Below, piece after piece: positions 1-7,693 of a DNA stretch of 16,258 nucleotides (its first letter is position 1; each line of letters opens with the position of its first letter). Made by a program: the position numbers and the translations under genes. The DNA is taken from the NCBI GenBank assembly GCA_008933045.1, contig WBXJ01000038.1, forward strand, positions 1-16,258. Reading direction: 5' to 3'. The notes beneath the pieces are model-generated. The model saw nothing but the letters and a program-made list of their open reading frames with translations, was not told the origin of the DNA and did not search any database. This DNA comes from Verrucomicrobiota bacterium (lineage in GTDB: Bacteria; Verrucomicrobiota; Verrucomicrobiia; Limisphaerales; SXQI01).

Positions 1-78
1 AAATACAAATAATACCTTGACACAACCACGGAAGGAGGCAAATCTTGAGGGATAAGCACTCGAAGGGTATCTAAACAA

Positions 79-1758
79 ATGAACACAAACATGCGCAAAC
101 CAACAGTTCCGCTGAAGCTATCAGCATTCCCACCTCAACCGGCGCTAAATAGGTTCGCCGCGTTTCAATCGTTCATCACGCTGTTTGTCGCGGTCCTCGC
201 GTCGCTCATCACGGTTTCTGTTTCCGCTCAAACAAATCCCCAACCCAGCTTCCTCACCAACGGTTTGGTTGCTTACTACCCATTCAACGGAAATGCGAAT
301 GATGAGAGTGGGAACGGTCATCACGGAAACTCATTAGGGGCTATTTCGGTTAATGACCGGAATGGCAGCATAAGCAAGGCTTTTAGGTTTGACGGAACAG
401 GATATGTCAGTATCAATCACAATACTCAGTTAGATTTTGGCGAACAAACTCCAATGTCGGTTTCATTTTGGATGCTTAGGGAACCTGGTGAGGCGCATGT
501 CTTGGGTAAGCGTGCTGGACAAGATGATTGCAGTTTTCAAGTCCATTCGGGCGCGTTTCATGGCTCTGCTTGGTATAGCGGGCTAAATTTTAATTTGCCG
601 GAGAGTTCAAACAAATGGATACATGTTGCCTATGCATTCGATGGGAATCGTATGGCAGCATTTATTGATGGAAATCTTCAAATAAGCCAATCTGGACGTT
701 CCTTAGGGCCAAAAAGTGCTGTCCCTATCATGATCGGAAAACTTAATTATGGCGCTCCTTTTAAAGGATCACTAGATGATATCCGATTCTACAACCGTGC
801 TCTTTCTGACACCGAGGTTAAAGCTCTCTACGATTACGAATCTAAACCTCCTGACAATAATTTCATCACCAACGGTTTGGTCGCGTACTATCCGTTCAAC
901 GGGAACGCTGAGGATGCCTCAGGAAACGGAAATGCTGGATTGCAAGTCAACACATTACCAATAGCTGACCGTTTTAATAAAAAATCATCAGCTTTTGCTT
1001 TTAATGGGACATCATCAAAAGTTACCATTAAAAATAAAATTATAAATATGGGTCTAGATGGATACGCAATTAATTTTTGGTTTTCACCATATAGTCTAAA
1101 TCAAAAACTGAATAAAACATCAGAAAACGGTGGAGGCGTGCTTTTTAACAATATTTCAGGATTAGGTATTGAGGTAAGTTTCACGACATATACAGCTCCA
1201 CAATATGCGCAATACGGGATTGATGATGGCATATCTGGAGCGTGGGATATGAGTATGAATCAAAATTATTACGGTGCTAAAAATAATTATGCTATAAATA
1301 AATGGTATATGGCAACGTTGGTTAAAAATGGGGGAGAGTACACATTTTTCATAAACTCCGACATACAAGACCGGCAAAGCAACTCCAAATCATACAGCCT
1401 GAAAGACGGGTTTATAATCGGGTCATCGTTTTGGAACGAATATTTTGAAGGGGCAATTGACGATGTCCGCATCTACAACCGTGCCCTGTCCTCAAACGAA
1501 GTGGCGCAACTGTATGCTTACGAATCTCAACCGCAATCTGCCTGGATCGTCGTGCAGATTTCGCCCACTTTCCAGAACCCAGTCTGGACTTCTGTTGCCA
1601 CGAATACCGTCCCTAGTAGTGGGCCTCGACAGTTTTACCAAATGCGGGCTTCGGTAGTGGAGTCCGCTGTGGACTTGAAGAACCCGATTTGGACTCCGGT
1701 TGCCACGAATAACCTCCCTAGTGAGCCTCAAAAGTTCTACCGCTTGGTAGCTCAGTAA
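79..1758 (+). CDS. Secreted protein with two LamG-like (concanavalin-type) domains
   Basis: The 559-residue product starts with a long basic N-terminus and a hydrophobic stretch (about residues 32-48) ending in SVSA-Q at 49-51, consistent with a Sec signal peptide. Two homologous units follow. Each opens with TNGLVAYYPFNGNA (residues 60 and 264) and ends with a DD-(I/V)-R-x-YNRALS...LY-x-YES motif (to about 255 and 483), the typical opening and closing strands of bacterial LamG/laminin-G-like jelly-roll domains, which usually bind glycans or other ligands. The C-terminus holds two roughly 33-residue repeats of the form NP-(V/I)-W...VATN...FYQ or FYR, of the kind seen at the ends of many verrucomicrobial secreted proteins. 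No catalytic domain is visible. ATG at 79 is the first in-frame start; a second ATG lies at 91. No convincing ribosome-binding site was found. The middle of the second LamG unit (about 1000-1340) is clearly more AT-rich than the rest. Family-level call is secure; ligand unknown. Confidence 0.85.
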   Translation: MNTNMRKPTVPLKLSAFPPQPALNRFAAFQSFITLFVAVLASLITVSVSAQTNPQPSFLTNGLVAYYPFNGNANDESGNGHHGNSLGAISVNDRNGSISKAFRFDGTGYVSINHNTQLDFGEQTPMSVSFWMLREPGEAHVLGKRAGQDDCSFQVHSGAFHGSAWYSGLNFNLPESSNKWIHVAYAFDGNRMAAFIDGNLQISQSGRSLGPKSAVPIMIGKLNYGAPFKGSLDDIRFYNRALSDTEVKALYDYESKPPDNNFITNGLVAYYPFNGNAEDASGNGNAGLQVNTLPIADRFNKKSSAFAFNGTSSKVTIKNKIINMGLDGYAINFWFSPYSLNQKLNKTSENGGGVLFNNISGLGIEVSFTTYTAPQYAQYGIDDGISGAWDMSMNQNYYGAKNNYAINKWYMATLVKNGGEYTFFINSDIQDRQSNSKSYSLKDGFIIGSSFWNEYFEGAIDDVRIYNRALSSNEVAQLYAYESQPQSAWIVVQISPTFQNPVWTSVATNTVPSSGPRQFYQMRASVVESAVDLKNPIWTPVATNNLPSEPQKFYRLVAQ

Positions 1759-1801
1759 AGCCTGGTTCGACCGTCAGGGGCGTATTCGTAAATTCCTTTG
1801 T

Positions 1802-1826
1802 TCGTAGGGTGCGGGGGGCCCTACGA
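1802..1826. terminator. Hairpin between convergent genes (possible bidirectional terminator)
   Basis: TCGTAGGG at 1802-1809 pairs perfectly with CCCTACGA at 1819-1826 across a 9-nt G-rich loop. It lies about 45 bp after the LamG stop codon and about 110 bp past the end of the convergent DUF1552 gene. There is no T-tract on either side, so a classical Rho-independent terminator is not supported. The position between converging genes makes a role in ending transcription or protecting RNA 3' ends plausible. Confidence 0.35.
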
Positions 1827-1892
1827 CGAGGGGTAGATTGATAGGGCTGGCACGCTTTCAGGGTGCGGGAGGATTTTGGGGGATGTTTGGGT

Positions 1893-1921
1893 CCGGTGGT
1901 GTCGCTTCGCTCAACCACCGG
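1893..1921. repeat. REP-like inverted repeat near the 3' end of the DUF1552 gene
   Basis: CCGGTGGT at 1893-1900 pairs perfectly with ACCACCGG at 1914-1921 around the loop GTCGCTTCGCTCA. The minus strand reads GGTTGAGCGAAGCGACACC, which translates as VERSDTT, a peptide I recall as a frequent spurious ORF product in planctomycete and verrucomicrobial genomes. That suggests a dispersed extragenic palindrome rather than a unique terminator. It ends 15 bp from the DUF1552 stop codon, so it could form the 3' stem-loop of that transcript. Repeat status cannot be proven from one copy. Confidence 0.45.
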
Positions 1922-1936
1922 GTGCTTGGAAGATGT

Positions 1937-3244
1937 TTAAACCTCTTCGAGAGGCTTGGTGGCATCGCCGAAACTGGGTAGGCGGACGTTCATTTTATCC
2001 ATCATGGAAAGATACAGTCGGCAGAGTTGCCGGTCTGGTTTTTCTTTGTAGTCCAATACTCTTCCGCCTTTGATACGACCTCCTGCGCCGCCAACGAGGA
2101 CAACGGGAAGCTGCGTGGCATCGTGGCCCCCCGTGAGCATCGAGGAACAATACATGAGCATGGTGTTGTCGAGCAGCGTCCGAGGGCCTTCCTGAATGGC
2201 ATCGAGTTTGCGGGCGATGTAAGCAACTTGTTCGACGAAAAACTGGTTTACCTTCAACCAATCGGCGGTGTCGCTGTGTGAAAGAAGGTGATGAATCATG
2301 TAGTCCACGCCGAGGTTTGGGAAACGAAGGGAGCTGTGATCATTGTTCAGTTTCAGCGTGGTGATTCGCGTGGTGTCCGTCTGGAATCCTAGGACCAAGA
2401 TGTCGCACATCAGGCGCATGTGATCGGCGATGTTCTGCGGGATTCCATCGGCGGGACGCGCCATGTTCGGTTTGTCCAGGGTGGGTCGCCAGCCTTGCAA
2501 CTCGCCTTTTTGTCCGGCGTTGGCGATGCGTTGTTCGACATCGCGGACGGATTCTAAATACTCATCCAATTTACGTTGATCGCCCAAGCTAATATGACGA
2601 CGGAGATTCTTGGCATCCGTCAAGACTGCGTCGAGAACGCTCCCATCGCCTTTGCTGACGTCGTCCTTGAAAAGCCGGTCGAAGGCTAATGCGGGATAAA
2701 CTTCCAAAGGAGTGGGGGTCGAAGGGGAGCTCCATGAAATATGGGAACTATAAATCATGGAGTAATTCTTGTGCACCGAGGGGTTCGATTTCTCGCAGCC
2801 GAGAACGAGACTGGGCACCTTGGTTGAGCGTTCGAAGCGTTGGGCGAGCAATTGGTCAATGCTGGTGCCGGAGCGAATCTCACCTCCAGAGACCAAGGGT
2901 GCGCCGGACAGGAGATTTCCCGTCTGGGAACTGTGGATATTCCCTTTCTGCGCCTCGGCATTGTGGAGTCCGCGGACGAATAAAAGTTTCTCTCGAAAAT
3001 CGTTGAGCGGCGCGAGCACCTTGCCGAGTTCCATCGATTTCCCCTCTCCTTTGGCCCACCATTCCTTGGAATGGAATCCGTTTCCAGAGAAGAGCACCGC
3101 GAGGCGCACTGGGGCTTCACTCGCGGGTCTGATGCTCAGAGGCGGTGTGTCACCCCAGACATTGAGGGATTCCATCCACGGCAGTGCCATCGTGACGCCG
3201 ACACCGCGAAGAAAAGTGCGGCGTGAGAATTGGTGATTGACCAT
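1937..3244 (-). CDS. DUF1552 family protein, Tat-exported
   Basis: The 435-residue product matches the usual length of DUF1552 proteins. The N-terminus contains a twin-arginine motif, S-R-R-T-F-L-R at residues 7-13, followed by a hydrophobic segment (GVGVTMALPWMESL), so it is probably exported folded, perhaps with a bound metal or cofactor. Family-typical stretches are visible: LAVLFSGNGFHSKEWW, LLFVRGLHNAEAQKG, an HSSQTGNLLSGAP segment, GTSIDQLLAQRF, KLDEYLESVRDVEQRI, HMRLMCDILVLGFQTDTTR and the LLDNTMLMYCSSMLTGGHDATQLP region, which resembles the DUF1501/alkaline-phosphatase-like fold. Members are nearly always encoded beside a DUF1592 cytochrome, as here, where the DUF1592 gene lies 56 bp upstream on the same strand. 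The start at 3244 puts the Tat motif at the expected place. The biochemical reaction of the family is not known. Family call is strong; the metal-enzyme idea is inference. Confidence 0.93.
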   Translation of the reverse strand: MVNHQFSRRTFLRGVGVTMALPWMESLNVWGDTPPLSIRPASEAPVRLAVLFSGNGFHSKEWWAKGEGKSMELGKVLAPLNDFREKLLFVRGLHNAEAQKGNIHSSQTGNLLSGAPLVSGGEIRSGTSIDQLLAQRFERSTKVPSLVLGCEKSNPSVHKNYSMIYSSHISWSSPSTPTPLEVYPALAFDRLFKDDVSKGDGSVLDAVLTDAKNLRRHISLGDQRKLDEYLESVRDVEQRIANAGQKGELQGWRPTLDKPNMARPADGIPQNIADHMRLMCDILVLGFQTDTTRITTLKLNNDHSSLRFPNLGVDYMIHHLLSHSDTADWLKVNQFFVEQVAYIARKLDAIQEGPRTLLDNTMLMYCSSMLTGGHDATQLPVVLVGGAGGRIKGGRVLDYKEKPDRQLCRLYLSMMDKMNVRLPSFGDATKPLEEV

Positions 3245-3263
3245 AGGTTGTTTGAGTTGGGGT

Positions 3264-3272
3264 ATTATATCA
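3264..3272 (-). promoter_or_regulatory. Extended -10 promoter element for the DUF1552 gene
   Basis: Reading the minus strand, the gap between the DUF1592 stop and the DUF1552 start contains TGATATAAT, a perfect extended -10 (TG-n-TATAAT). The -35 region at normal spacing is weak (TTTCCT-like), as is usual when an extended -10 is present. A start site about 7 nt downstream would give a leader of roughly 13 nt before the ATG at 3244. This would let DUF1552 be expressed separately from the upstream DUF1592 gene as well as by read-through. No mapping data; based on match to consensus only. Confidence 0.5.
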
Positions 3273-3300
3273 CGTAATCAAGTGAAAGGAAATAATGGGG

Positions 3301-6300
3301 TTACAATGCGTCATCGTCGGACATCCCCTTTCCGCGGATCTCACGAAATTGGCGGCTGTTAACAATCGTTTCTACGGCGGCACTGAATTGGTAGTTTCGC
3401 GATTCGAGTTTGCGTTGCATCTCATTGAGAAGCATGCGATCCGACAGCATGACGCTGCGACCGAGGGAATAGCCGAGCAATTTGCGGTTGAACTGACCTA
3501 GAACCTCGGGACGTTTCTTGGTGAGCAGGTAATCGAGCAATCCCTGCGCATCGTCTACTGTGGTTCCATCAAAGACCTTGGTGCGGGTTTCGACAGGTCG
3601 ATCACCCAAATCTTTGGAGCGCAACCGACCAATGGCATCGTAGGCTTCCAAGGCGAATCCATACCCATCAATCCTTTTATGACAACCGGCGCACAGAGGA
3701 TCATTGCTGTGCTTTTCCACCAACTGCCTTACGGAAAGTTTCTCGGTGGACTCGTCCTCAGGCAGCACCGGAACGTCCTTGGGAGGTCGAGGGAGACGGT
3801 CGCCGAGTAGGACTTCAGCCACCCAGTTGCCGCGCAGAATTGGGCTGGTGCGAGAAGCGCCGGATTGTTTGGCGAGAGTCGCGCTCATGGCAAGAATCCC
3901 GCCACGACCCTGCTTTTTAACCCCATCCACTCGCCGCCACTCCGCCCCCTTGACGCCGGGGATGCCGTAATGTTGCGCGAGTGCCTCGTTGAGAAAGGTG
4001 TGATCCGCGTTGAAAATCGAAAGGACGGATGCGTCTTTTTGAAAAAGGTCCGTAAAAAATTGGATGGACTCCTCATACATCGCTCCGCGCAATTTGGAGA
4101 ATGTCGGGAAATGTCGTTCACTCTTTTCATCCAACGATTCGAAATCGTAGATGTGCAACCAAGCGCAAGCAAACTCGGTGGCGAGACGGCGAACTCGGGG
4201 ATCACGCAGCATGCGACGCGTTTGAGCGGTGAGCACCGCAGGGTTGCTCAAGGTGCCGTTGGCTGCTGCAAGCCGCAGTTCGGCATCGGGTGCGGAAGAC
4301 CAGAGGAAATAGCTCAACCGCGTGGCGAGTTCATAATTATTTATGAGCCCGGGTTTATTTCCTGGGATCGGTTTCTCGGCGCGATAAAGGAATGATGGCG
4401 TCACTAATACCCGCGCGAGCGTGAGGCGAATCGACTGGTCGTGGGGAATTTCCTGATCTCGCAATTTGCGATAAAGTCCGTTGAGATCATCCTTTTCCAA
4501 CTCGGTGAGCGGGCGACGATAAGCACTCTCGGCGAACTTCAGTGCCGCAACCAGATGACTGGGCTGAGTGTCCAACAGGTGTTTTTTGAATTCTTCGGCA
4601 CGTTGTTTTATCGGCTCGCGCAATGGCTCAAATGCACTCGGGTCAGCGTCCTGAGTGGCGAATTGCCAGAGTTGCTCAAAGCCATCAACAAGTTTGAGAG
4701 GGCTTTGGCTGATGTAGTGCAGTTCGGCCCACAACCGGTCGAGTTCGGCCGATTGAGAATCATCAAGCATGAGTCGCCGCAGGTTTTCGTCCTCCCGGTA
4801 GTAAAGGGTGAGGGTAACCACTTCATCGACGGGAACAATTTTGGTGTAACAGAGGGCGGCGGGGAACAATTGGCGAAATGAATCGAAGGATGCCTCGAGG
4901 CGTTTTCGGGCGGGGCTTCCGTTCTTCACAAGAATAGGAGAATCAGAAATCACAGGACGCTCTCCATCAGACCACGTGCTCTTGGAACCTTGTTCCCGAG
5001 CCGTTCCTGCCGCGAGCGATAATCTGGCAGGCTTGTTTGTGAGCACCACCATTTGCACACTTGTTTCAATCCCATTATTTTTGTCAACCGAAGCGGTCGC
5101 GACGAAATCACAGGCTTCGGCAAATTCCACAGGCAATCGCACAGTGATGACGGAGGGGGCCTGCACACAAAGACTGGAGGCTCCGACTTTGCCACCCTTG
5201 GGATGCTTGCCAAACAGGAGTGGATCCAGACCCCATTCGTTGTCCGAAGAGACAACCTGATTCGACTCCGTCGCGCTCTTGTCCACTGCTTCCGTGGACG
5301 GGTTGTTACGAAGAATAAACCCCAGCAGTGGGCCATTGATCGAAATGAGTTGTTTGTAAAGCAATGCGTCAGGGGACTCTTTGGTGAGACCGACTCCACC
5401 ATTCCCCAGCATTTTTTGCACTTCAGCGGCGATGACTTGTTTTTGCCCACTCGTGGCACTTTGCTGCCAACGTGCGAGCAATGAGCCCGAAGGCAGGATG
5501 GATTCTTGGCCAACATGGGTCGTCGGTTCGCTGTAAAAATTCCAAACCCCAGAGTTCCCTAAACGGTCCGCGTGCGGATTGCCAGCGAGGATGTTTGGCG
5601 AAACATCCTTCGCTAGATCCCATTGACGAGTGCTATCAGTCAGGGTGATGTCCACGGCTGTAAGGTCGCAGGAATGGTTGCCGTCACGCGGTCCGATCGC
5701 TAGGCACAATAAATCGCCAGGGGTGACTTTGATGTTCTCGAATGGACCGAATTTGACTTCATTGGAGCCCTGCGACGTCCCTGCTGCAAGGCGTTGCCGC
5801 GAACTGCCCTGTCGGAGTTCCAGCACCCACGAGACCCCATTGCCACACTCCGTATGCGCGTGCTGCACCATGCCCTCCACGCGAAGGCTGGAGGCGACTG
5901 GACTACGCCAACCCACCACAGATTGAAATGTCGGTGAGGGATGAACCGTGACGCCGTGCGGTTTCATATTGCCGGGAACGCGGACGTGGCGATCGGAGGA
6001 GTTGGCACTCACGCTCAACGCATCAGCCCCCACCCAACCCTTGATGAAGTCGTGGCCTTCAGCTCTTTCCATTTTCTGGGTCATGTAGGAAGTGATTTTG
6101 GCCTCGGGCGAACCGATTCCCAGACAATCCAACCACGCAGCGAGGACGATCGGGTTCACGTGATGTTTTTGAGCCAGTTGAGCCAAAGCCTCTTGAGTGA
6201 GAGGTCCGTGGACTTCATCCGCAGCCGCCAAGCAGCCAACGGCGGTGGAAGGAATTAACTCACGATAAGTGCGCCAGGCTTGGACCGCAGCACGGACATC

Positions 6301-7569
6301 ACGCAAAGGCAGGTCTTTGCGACCTGGGGTGACCAAGCGCGGATTGTCCCACACCGCCAGATTAGCGGCATCTAGATGATCAGCCTCCTTGGACACTAGG
6401 TAAAAGGTTAACGCTTTGGCACCTTGTGAAATTGGGAGCTTGAATCTGACCTCCGTTTCTTCTGCCAGCGGAGTGACAGGAACCTGCCACGCTTTCGGAC
6501 CATCCCGCTTGCCGATATGTCCGACCGTCGTGAATCGCCAGAGTGCCTCCTGCCATTGGTTGATCACGGCCAGTAGGGGTGCCAATTGATTGGGTTTCGC
6601 AGCATTCCATCCCTCGCGAATCTGATCGAGTAATACGGAGGGAGTTTTATTATTGAGGGAGTCCCAGAGAAGACCTAGGTATTTGGCATTCAAATTGCGT
6701 TCTCGTGCAACATTCGCAATCGATTTCCGATTCGTTTTGATGGCCTCTCGCTCAACTAGGGTTGCTTCAAGGTAAGTGTCCAACGGAAGCACGCCTCCAT
6801 CCTTTGTATCAAATTTGATCCCCTGCAAATTCACTGCGCTTCCTCCGCCGTTCTTCGTAAATCGGGCGTAAAAACTCCGAATATCGGCCAAAGTCTGATC
6901 GCTCCAATCGCTCGATGAGGTGCTGGGAGAAAAACGGATTCCATCAGGCAGGAGCATGGCGTGCTTCGTGATTTCCTTGGCGGCGTCCATGTATTTGCTC
7001 ACTAGAGTTGGTGACATGACCAAAGAGTTCCCGACATTCATGAAACCTTCACCAGACGCAGAATCGGCAGGAAATTCCTTTACGGGATCTAGAGTGGCAA
7101 CCTGTGTCAAATCACGGAGGGTATAGGTATATTCGGCGTTGTTCAGACGGCGTAGCACCACGGGTCCCGGGTCACCATTGCGAGCGAGGGCCACTTGGTT
7201 CAACATTGAATTGATCGCTTCCACCAATCGTTTTGATTCTTCAGGGGTAGGTTGCGGCTTGTTTTTGGGGGGCATCTCACCCAAGGCCAACTGCTCGAGG
7301 GTGTGCTGCCAAGCTTTTGGAGATTTGAATACATCAGAAAAAGATTTAAATTTTTCCAGATCAAGATCCCCTTTTTGTTTCTCCGTTGAATGGCAATTAA
7401 GGCAGTAGGTTGCGACAATGGGTTTGACGGATTTATCAAACGCACGCCGACCCAAGGCTTGGGAACTCTGTCCTTGTGCCATGATTTCTCTCCATCCTCC
7501 CAGCATCACCGCACAGAAAAGGCAGAACAATAAAAGGGATGAAAACCAAAAACTGGATTTGATGGGCAT
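3301..7569 (-). CDS. Large DUF1592-family cytochrome (PSCyt1-DUF1587-...-DUF1595-DUF1592-DUF1588-DUF1585)
   Basis: The 1422-residue product begins with a hydrophobic export segment (residues 5-24) and a planctomycete cytochrome C domain (about 40-125) with heme motif CLNCH at 56-60 and the distal LxxGEMPP motif at 94-101. DUF1587 follows (about 138-205; RRLNNAEYTYTLRDL). The C-terminal third has DUF1595 (about 1003-1064; YRRPLTELE), DUF1592 (about 1075-1205; ELATRLSYFLWSSAPD), DUF1588 (about 1220-1320; LAKQSGASRTSPILRG and a second heme motif CAGCH at 1293-1297) and DUF1585 at the end. This domain order is the family signature. Between them lies an unusually long, largely unassigned middle (about 206-1000), including a probable beta-sandwich near 537-645 (W-R-S-P...CGNGVSW...DGNHSCD). 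It is likely a periplasmic multiheme-type redox protein partnered with the DUF1552 product encoded just downstream. The start at 7569 places the hydrophobic segment at the extreme N-terminus. Reaction and substrate are unknown. Confidence 0.93.
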   Translation of the reverse strand: MPIKSSFWFSSLLLFCLFCAVMLGGWREIMAQGQSSQALGRRAFDKSVKPIVATYCLNCHSTEKQKGDLDLEKFKSFSDVFKSPKAWQHTLEQLALGEMPPKNKPQPTPEESKRLVEAINSMLNQVALARNGDPGPVVLRRLNNAEYTYTLRDLTQVATLDPVKEFPADSASGEGFMNVGNSLVMSPTLVSKYMDAAKEITKHAMLLPDGIRFSPSTSSSDWSDQTLADIRSFYARFTKNGGGSAVNLQGIKFDTKDGGVLPLDTYLEATLVEREAIKTNRKSIANVARERNLNAKYLGLLWDSLNNKTPSVLLDQIREGWNAAKPNQLAPLLAVINQWQEALWRFTTVGHIGKRDGPKAWQVPVTPLAEETEVRFKLPISQGAKALTFYLVSKEADHLDAANLAVWDNPRLVTPGRKDLPLRDVRAAVQAWRTYRELIPSTAVGCLAAADEVHGPLTQEALAQLAQKHHVNPIVLAAWLDCLGIGSPEAKITSYMTQKMERAEGHDFIKGWVGADALSVSANSSDRHVRVPGNMKPHGVTVHPSPTFQSVVGWRSPVASSLRVEGMVQHAHTECGNGVSWVLELRQGSSRQRLAAGTSQGSNEVKFGPFENIKVTPGDLLCLAIGPRDGNHSCDLTAVDITLTDSTRQWDLAKDVSPNILAGNPHADRLGNSGVWNFYSEPTTHVGQESILPSGSLLARWQQSATSGQKQVIAAEVQKMLGNGGVGLTKESPDALLYKQLISINGPLLGFILRNNPSTEAVDKSATESNQVVSSDNEWGLDPLLFGKHPKGGKVGASSLCVQAPSVITVRLPVEFAEACDFVATASVDKNNGIETSVQMVVLTNKPARLSLAAGTAREQGSKSTWSDGERPVISDSPILVKNGSPARKRLEASFDSFRQLFPAALCYTKIVPVDEVVTLTLYYREDENLRRLMLDDSQSAELDRLWAELHYISQSPLKLVDGFEQLWQFATQDADPSAFEPLREPIKQRAEEFKKHLLDTQPSHLVAALKFAESAYRRPLTELEKDDLNGLYRKLRDQEIPHDQSIRLTLARVLVTPSFLYRAEKPIPGNKPGLINNYELATRLSYFLWSSAPDAELRLAAANGTLSNPAVLTAQTRRMLRDPRVRRLATEFACAWLHIYDFESLDEKSERHFPTFSKLRGAMYEESIQFFTDLFQKDASVLSIFNADHTFLNEALAQHYGIPGVKGAEWRRVDGVKKQGRGGILAMSATLAKQSGASRTSPILRGNWVAEVLLGDRLPRPPKDVPVLPEDESTEKLSVRQLVEKHSNDPLCAGCHKRIDGYGFALEAYDAIGRLRSKDLGDRPVETRTKVFDGTTVDDAQGLLDYLLTKKRPEVLGQFNRKLLGYSLGRSVMLSDRMLLNEMQRKLESRNYQFSAAVETIVNSRQFREIRGKGMSDDDAL

Positions 7570-7693
7570 GACACTTCAGATTAAAGTGCGAGAGCTGATT
7601 CCGCCAAGAATATTTTTTGTCTGATCAATGCGTGCGCCGACACCATGATTGTGTTCTCTTGCAAATCAGGAAGTTTTAGGTAATGTTTTGAGT
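7570..7693. promoter_or_regulatory. Divergent intergenic control region
   Basis: This 124-bp stretch separates the minus-strand DUF1592-DUF1552 module from the plus-strand PSCyt1-DUF1501-PPC operon and must contain the promoters of both. It is AT-rich around 7609-7619 (AATATTTTTTG). A TATTCT -10-like hexamer reads on the minus strand there, and a TTGCAA-16-TAATGT arrangement reads on the plus strand close to the ATG at 7694; both are weak matches. I see no clear operator repeat apart from a short TGATCA palindrome near 7622. The regulatory role follows from gene arrangement, not from a strong motif. Confidence 0.5.

Noticed and set aside
17..45. TTGACA with AAATCT 17 bp downstream as a promoter for the LamG gene
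   Set aside because: The -35 is perfect, but the -10 matches consensus at only two positions.
1718..1918. Minus-strand 66-residue frame starting MVERSDTTG
   Set aside because: It covers the convergent intergenic palindromes and the end of the LamG gene, has no domain or ribosome-binding site, and is best explained by the repeat.
3301..7569. Many 60-180 residue frames on the opposite strand of the DUF1592 gene
   Set aside because: They show no motifs, and the opposite strand has continuous domain matches throughout.
7649..7693. TTG start for the PSCyt1 fusion protein
   Set aside because: It would add 15 residues ahead of a good signal segment; the ATG at 7694 is the better start.
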